From Pieris napi (lineage: Eukaryota; Arthropoda; Insecta; Lepidoptera; Pieridae): a DNA stretch of 64,000 nt. The DNA lies in the NCBI RefSeq assembly GCF_905475465.1, contig NC_062240.1, positions 9,811,001 to 9,875,000 of the forward strand. Reading direction: 5' to 3'. The number at the start of each line of letters is the position of its first letter. The stretch's first letter is position 1. This document shows, in pieces, positions 61,205 to 64,000 of this stretch. The position numbers and the translations under genes were made by a program. The notes beneath the pieces were generated by a model. It did no database searches, was not told the origin of the DNA, and was given only the letters and a program-made list of their open reading frames with translations.

Positions 61205-62790
61205 TGGTAGGGGAGCCCACGATGCTAAATGGGGATTTACTCGAGCGTCGTAGAGACCTATTGGGATGCAAAGCTTAGATAATAAGAAGAAAAAAATGTT
61301 ATATGATATATACCTTTTCATCGGTGGGGGAAGCGGCTATAGATTGTTAAATATGTAAAAAAAAACTGTTGCATGGACATCCTCGAGCGCGTCAGATATT
61401 GATAGCATCAATGCCCTACGTATTTAATAATGTACGTATGTTAATCAGATCGTTTGCATGATGCGGGTGGTTACATTTAAGGGTTGAAAATGAAAAAAAA
61501 AAAAAAATATCGAGCGCGTCAGATTTTATAAGGGAGTGTTAAGTGCACCAAAAAAAAGCTCTCATTCACTAATCTGACGATTTCGATGGGACGCAAACCC
61601 ACGGCCATTTTCATAATTTGCAAAAAAAAATCGCAATTTTGAAATACTCAAGCGCGTCAGATTAAGATATATGTGGTTCATCTTTATGTTCTAAACGTAC
61701 TGTCTCATAATCTGACGATTATATTCGCCTGATCTGACAAATTTTTTTTAGAAAAACGGTTCACCTAAAGGGCCATCCCTGCAACTTCCCTGCTAATTCC
61801 ATTCCTGGGCGCTTAAAATTGATATTTTGAGCTCGCTGAGTTCAAAGAAATAACATTTCTATGCATTTGAGCTCTCTCAGCTCGAAAGTCTGATAGAAGT
61901 TTAATAGAACACTATTTTTGGAATTTTCAAACCGCAATAACTTTTGAATGGATCAAGCAATTTTCACGCGGTTGGCGGCATTCGACGTAGTTTTATCATC
62001 CTCATAAGTAATTTAATTGATCGAACCACAAATTTCGGAGTAATCCCGAAAAAACACTTTTTCGGGTTTCTTTCGTTCACGATATCTCTCGAACGAATCA
62101 ACCGCTTTTGACCAGCTTGGTGGCGATCGACGTGGTTTTTCAAGCTCAAAGACGGATTAGTTTTTGAAGTTGATCGATAAAGAAACCACTTTAAAAAAAA
62201 ATATTTCTTATTTTTTTAAGATTTTTCAATATTTCTCAAAATCTATCGGTCCGAATCGGTTCAAATTCACAGGAAATGTAATTTTGAGGGAAATATTTAG
62301 AACGCTGTTTAGTAGATTCCGATCGGTTTAAGGAAATGTAGGCATCACGCAGCTGCACGCATTTAACTTTATCGACGATATTTTGTTATTTCGGTTTGCG
62401 GAAATCGTCAGATTATATATTTTTCATTATTCTTGAATTATTTCCTTCAAAATAAAAAAAAAAATTAGCTACGCTCGAGAATGTCGAGATGACGTTTTTT
62501 TTTAATACTTTGTTGCCCTCCCCTTTTTTTCCGTCACTCTCAAATTGTCAGATTACTGGAATATACACTTTTTAGGATGTAATTAACTCACCCTACCTTA
62601 ATCTGACGCGCTCGGGAATTTCTGATGGTCATATTTTTTTTACTAATCTGATCCTGTCTCCTTCACGGGCGGCCTTATATATGGGCCTCATATTTTGTGG
62701 AGGTACTTAACCGGGTACAAGGTATCCCCCTATATATTAATCTGCCGCGCTTTAGTAAATCCCGAAATCCCCTCTTGGGCTCCCCTACCA
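61205..62790. mobile_element. 1.6-kb terminal-inverted-repeat element with TAA duplication
   Basis: Left end TGGTAGGGGAGCCCACGATG, right end (reverse complement) TGGTAGGGGAGCCCAAGAGG; both continue with GGGATTTACT...AGCG. TAA occurs at 61202-61204 and 62791-62793. A 3-bp TWA duplication fits PIF/Harbinger, but no transposase frame is present. The interior is packed with copies of (C)GAGCGCGTCAGATT and its reverse complement. Confidence 0.75.
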
Positions 62791-64000
62791 TAAAGAAATA
62801 TATTGTATTTGTTTTCCAATTGCAACATTTATTTTGGATTTCTATTTTTCCATTTTTGAATATTATTTTCATTATGTAAGTTATTATTAGGTTAAGAACA
62901 TTGTGAATACAATATTTATGTGTATTAAGTTTATCATTTATTATATTTTTAACATAAACGGAAAAATATAAAAACAATATTTCGCTTCCAAATCTTGCCG
63001 GGTACACTCCACCTTGAAAGTTTATTTATTAAGTCTTAAGAATTAGTTTTGCCATATTAAGGTACTGCACAATATTGACTAAAAACTAGCCCGACAGTGT
63101 CTTTAATATCTCGCAAAATAATTAAGCTATCTATGGCTGAAAACTTATCGACAGTCACTTGCTAAGTATTAATACAAACAGTGGTTTTTAAATCTAGTAT
63201 ACCAAGATTTAGATTATATTATTCTGTAAAATCAAAAAGTAGTCCTTCCAAATACAGTGATTTCCAATGTTGCCAACTTGTATTTTTTAACCCTAAACAA
63301 TTATTGTCCTATCGTAAAGCTAACTAAAGGATTGAACCCATACTACAAACCAATCATAAGGCTCTAGGTGGGAGAATTTTGCTATTTGTAAACTTCTTAA
63401 AAGTGGTATTCTGTTTCACTAAAATATTAACTCTTATGTCTTAAGAATGTACTCATCTGATTCTGACCCTAAGTTTATATGTCACTTTTAAAAGCATTAC
63501 TATTCATTTTGACTGACGGACCCCGACCATGACAAGTATAATATATTTATACTATGGAGGAAGAATTAAAAAGTATTTCCCCCTCTGTTTTTACTATTCA
63601 AATTTACCTACTTAAGAACTTACTTTCGGAACTGGAGATAGGTCGTGCTTCTTCTCTCGCTACCCTTGCGAGTTTTTCTGTCTTCCGCAGGTTCTGGAAT
63701 CATATTTTTTATCTTAATTTACTTTGCAAATTAATAAGATTGATCAGTTATTAATTAACAGCGCAATTAAAACTGTAGGTATTAAAAATGTAATTGAGAG
63801 TGTTAGACAAACTTGTTTTAATTTGTCTAAATGTTGGACATTTTTCTAATAATGGCAACCCAAATGTATGAAGATATGATAAGAATTAAGAAAAAAATTA
63901 ACTATTATTTAAATAATGCTAATTTGCCACAGCATAAATTTTCGCTATCGCCAACAATTCCACGCAATTGGGTAATAATAATAAGTAACTATAAATATTA
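62791..64000. other. AT-rich DNA, no gene seen
   Basis: Upstream flank or intron of the receptor kinase. No exon with a recognisable protein on either strand. Confidence 0.4.

Noticed and set aside
62675..63007. Minus-strand frame of about 110 codons
   Set aside because: Covers the end of the inverted-repeat element and AT-rich flank; low-complexity, no family resemblance.

Overview
This looks like a window of a lepidopteran (moth or butterfly) nuclear genome. The DNA is AT-rich, the genes are split into many short exons with GT-AG introns, and introns and spacers are full of tRNA-derived SINEs, small inverted-repeat elements and other dispersed repeats of the kind seen in Lepidoptera. The order is inferred from gene and repeat style; no species is claimed. 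All gene models were spliced by eye from splice-site phase and family similarity.

Layout. (1) 1869-47822, minus strand: a complete Zizimin-type DOCK gene (Rho-family GEF, DOCK9/10/11 group). I could join 34 coding exons with every phase matching; the total is 6177 nt, or 2058 codons plus stop, close to human DOCK9. PH, DHR1/C2 and DHR2 regions are all present. (2) Its intron 29 (5609-25022, 19.4 kb, far longer than any other) holds three plus-strand, tandemly duplicated histidine acid phosphatase genes (6179-11290, 12473-16071, about 19084-24540) with the same intron positions. The first two look like secreted, probably active enzymes. The third has gained an N-terminal membrane anchor and lost key catalytic residues, so it is probably a pseudophosphatase. 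(3) 48221-53359, minus strand: a full-length, apparently intact non-LTR retrotransposon (gag-like ORF1; ORF2 with endonuclease, reverse transcriptase and RNase H) flanked by an 11-bp target duplication. (4) 55600-61147, minus strand: the 3' part of a receptor tyrosine kinase of the ROR/Trk/MuSK class (EGF-like module, membrane segment, NPQY motif, kinase, acidic tail). Its 5' exons lie outside the window or were not recognised. (5) 61205-62790, inside or upstream of that gene: a 1.6-kb terminal-inverted-repeat element with TAA duplications and many copies of a GAGCGCGTCAGATT-like motif.

Other mobile DNA: a decayed Tigger/pogo DNA transposon (41145-42968), an RTE-like LINE tail (18049-18260), a Helitron-like element, several MITEs, and at least three SINE families. 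I found no CRISPR array, operon or bacterial feature. Long stretches not listed below (for example 1-1868, 16222-18048, 53371-55599 and 62791-64000) contain no gene I can recognise.

Functionally, the DOCK protein and the receptor kinase are both signalling proteins on the same strand, but nothing here shows they act together. The phosphatase cluster is a separate, nested, antisense group whose first two genes share a TATA/initiator core promoter layout, which suggests their own regulation.
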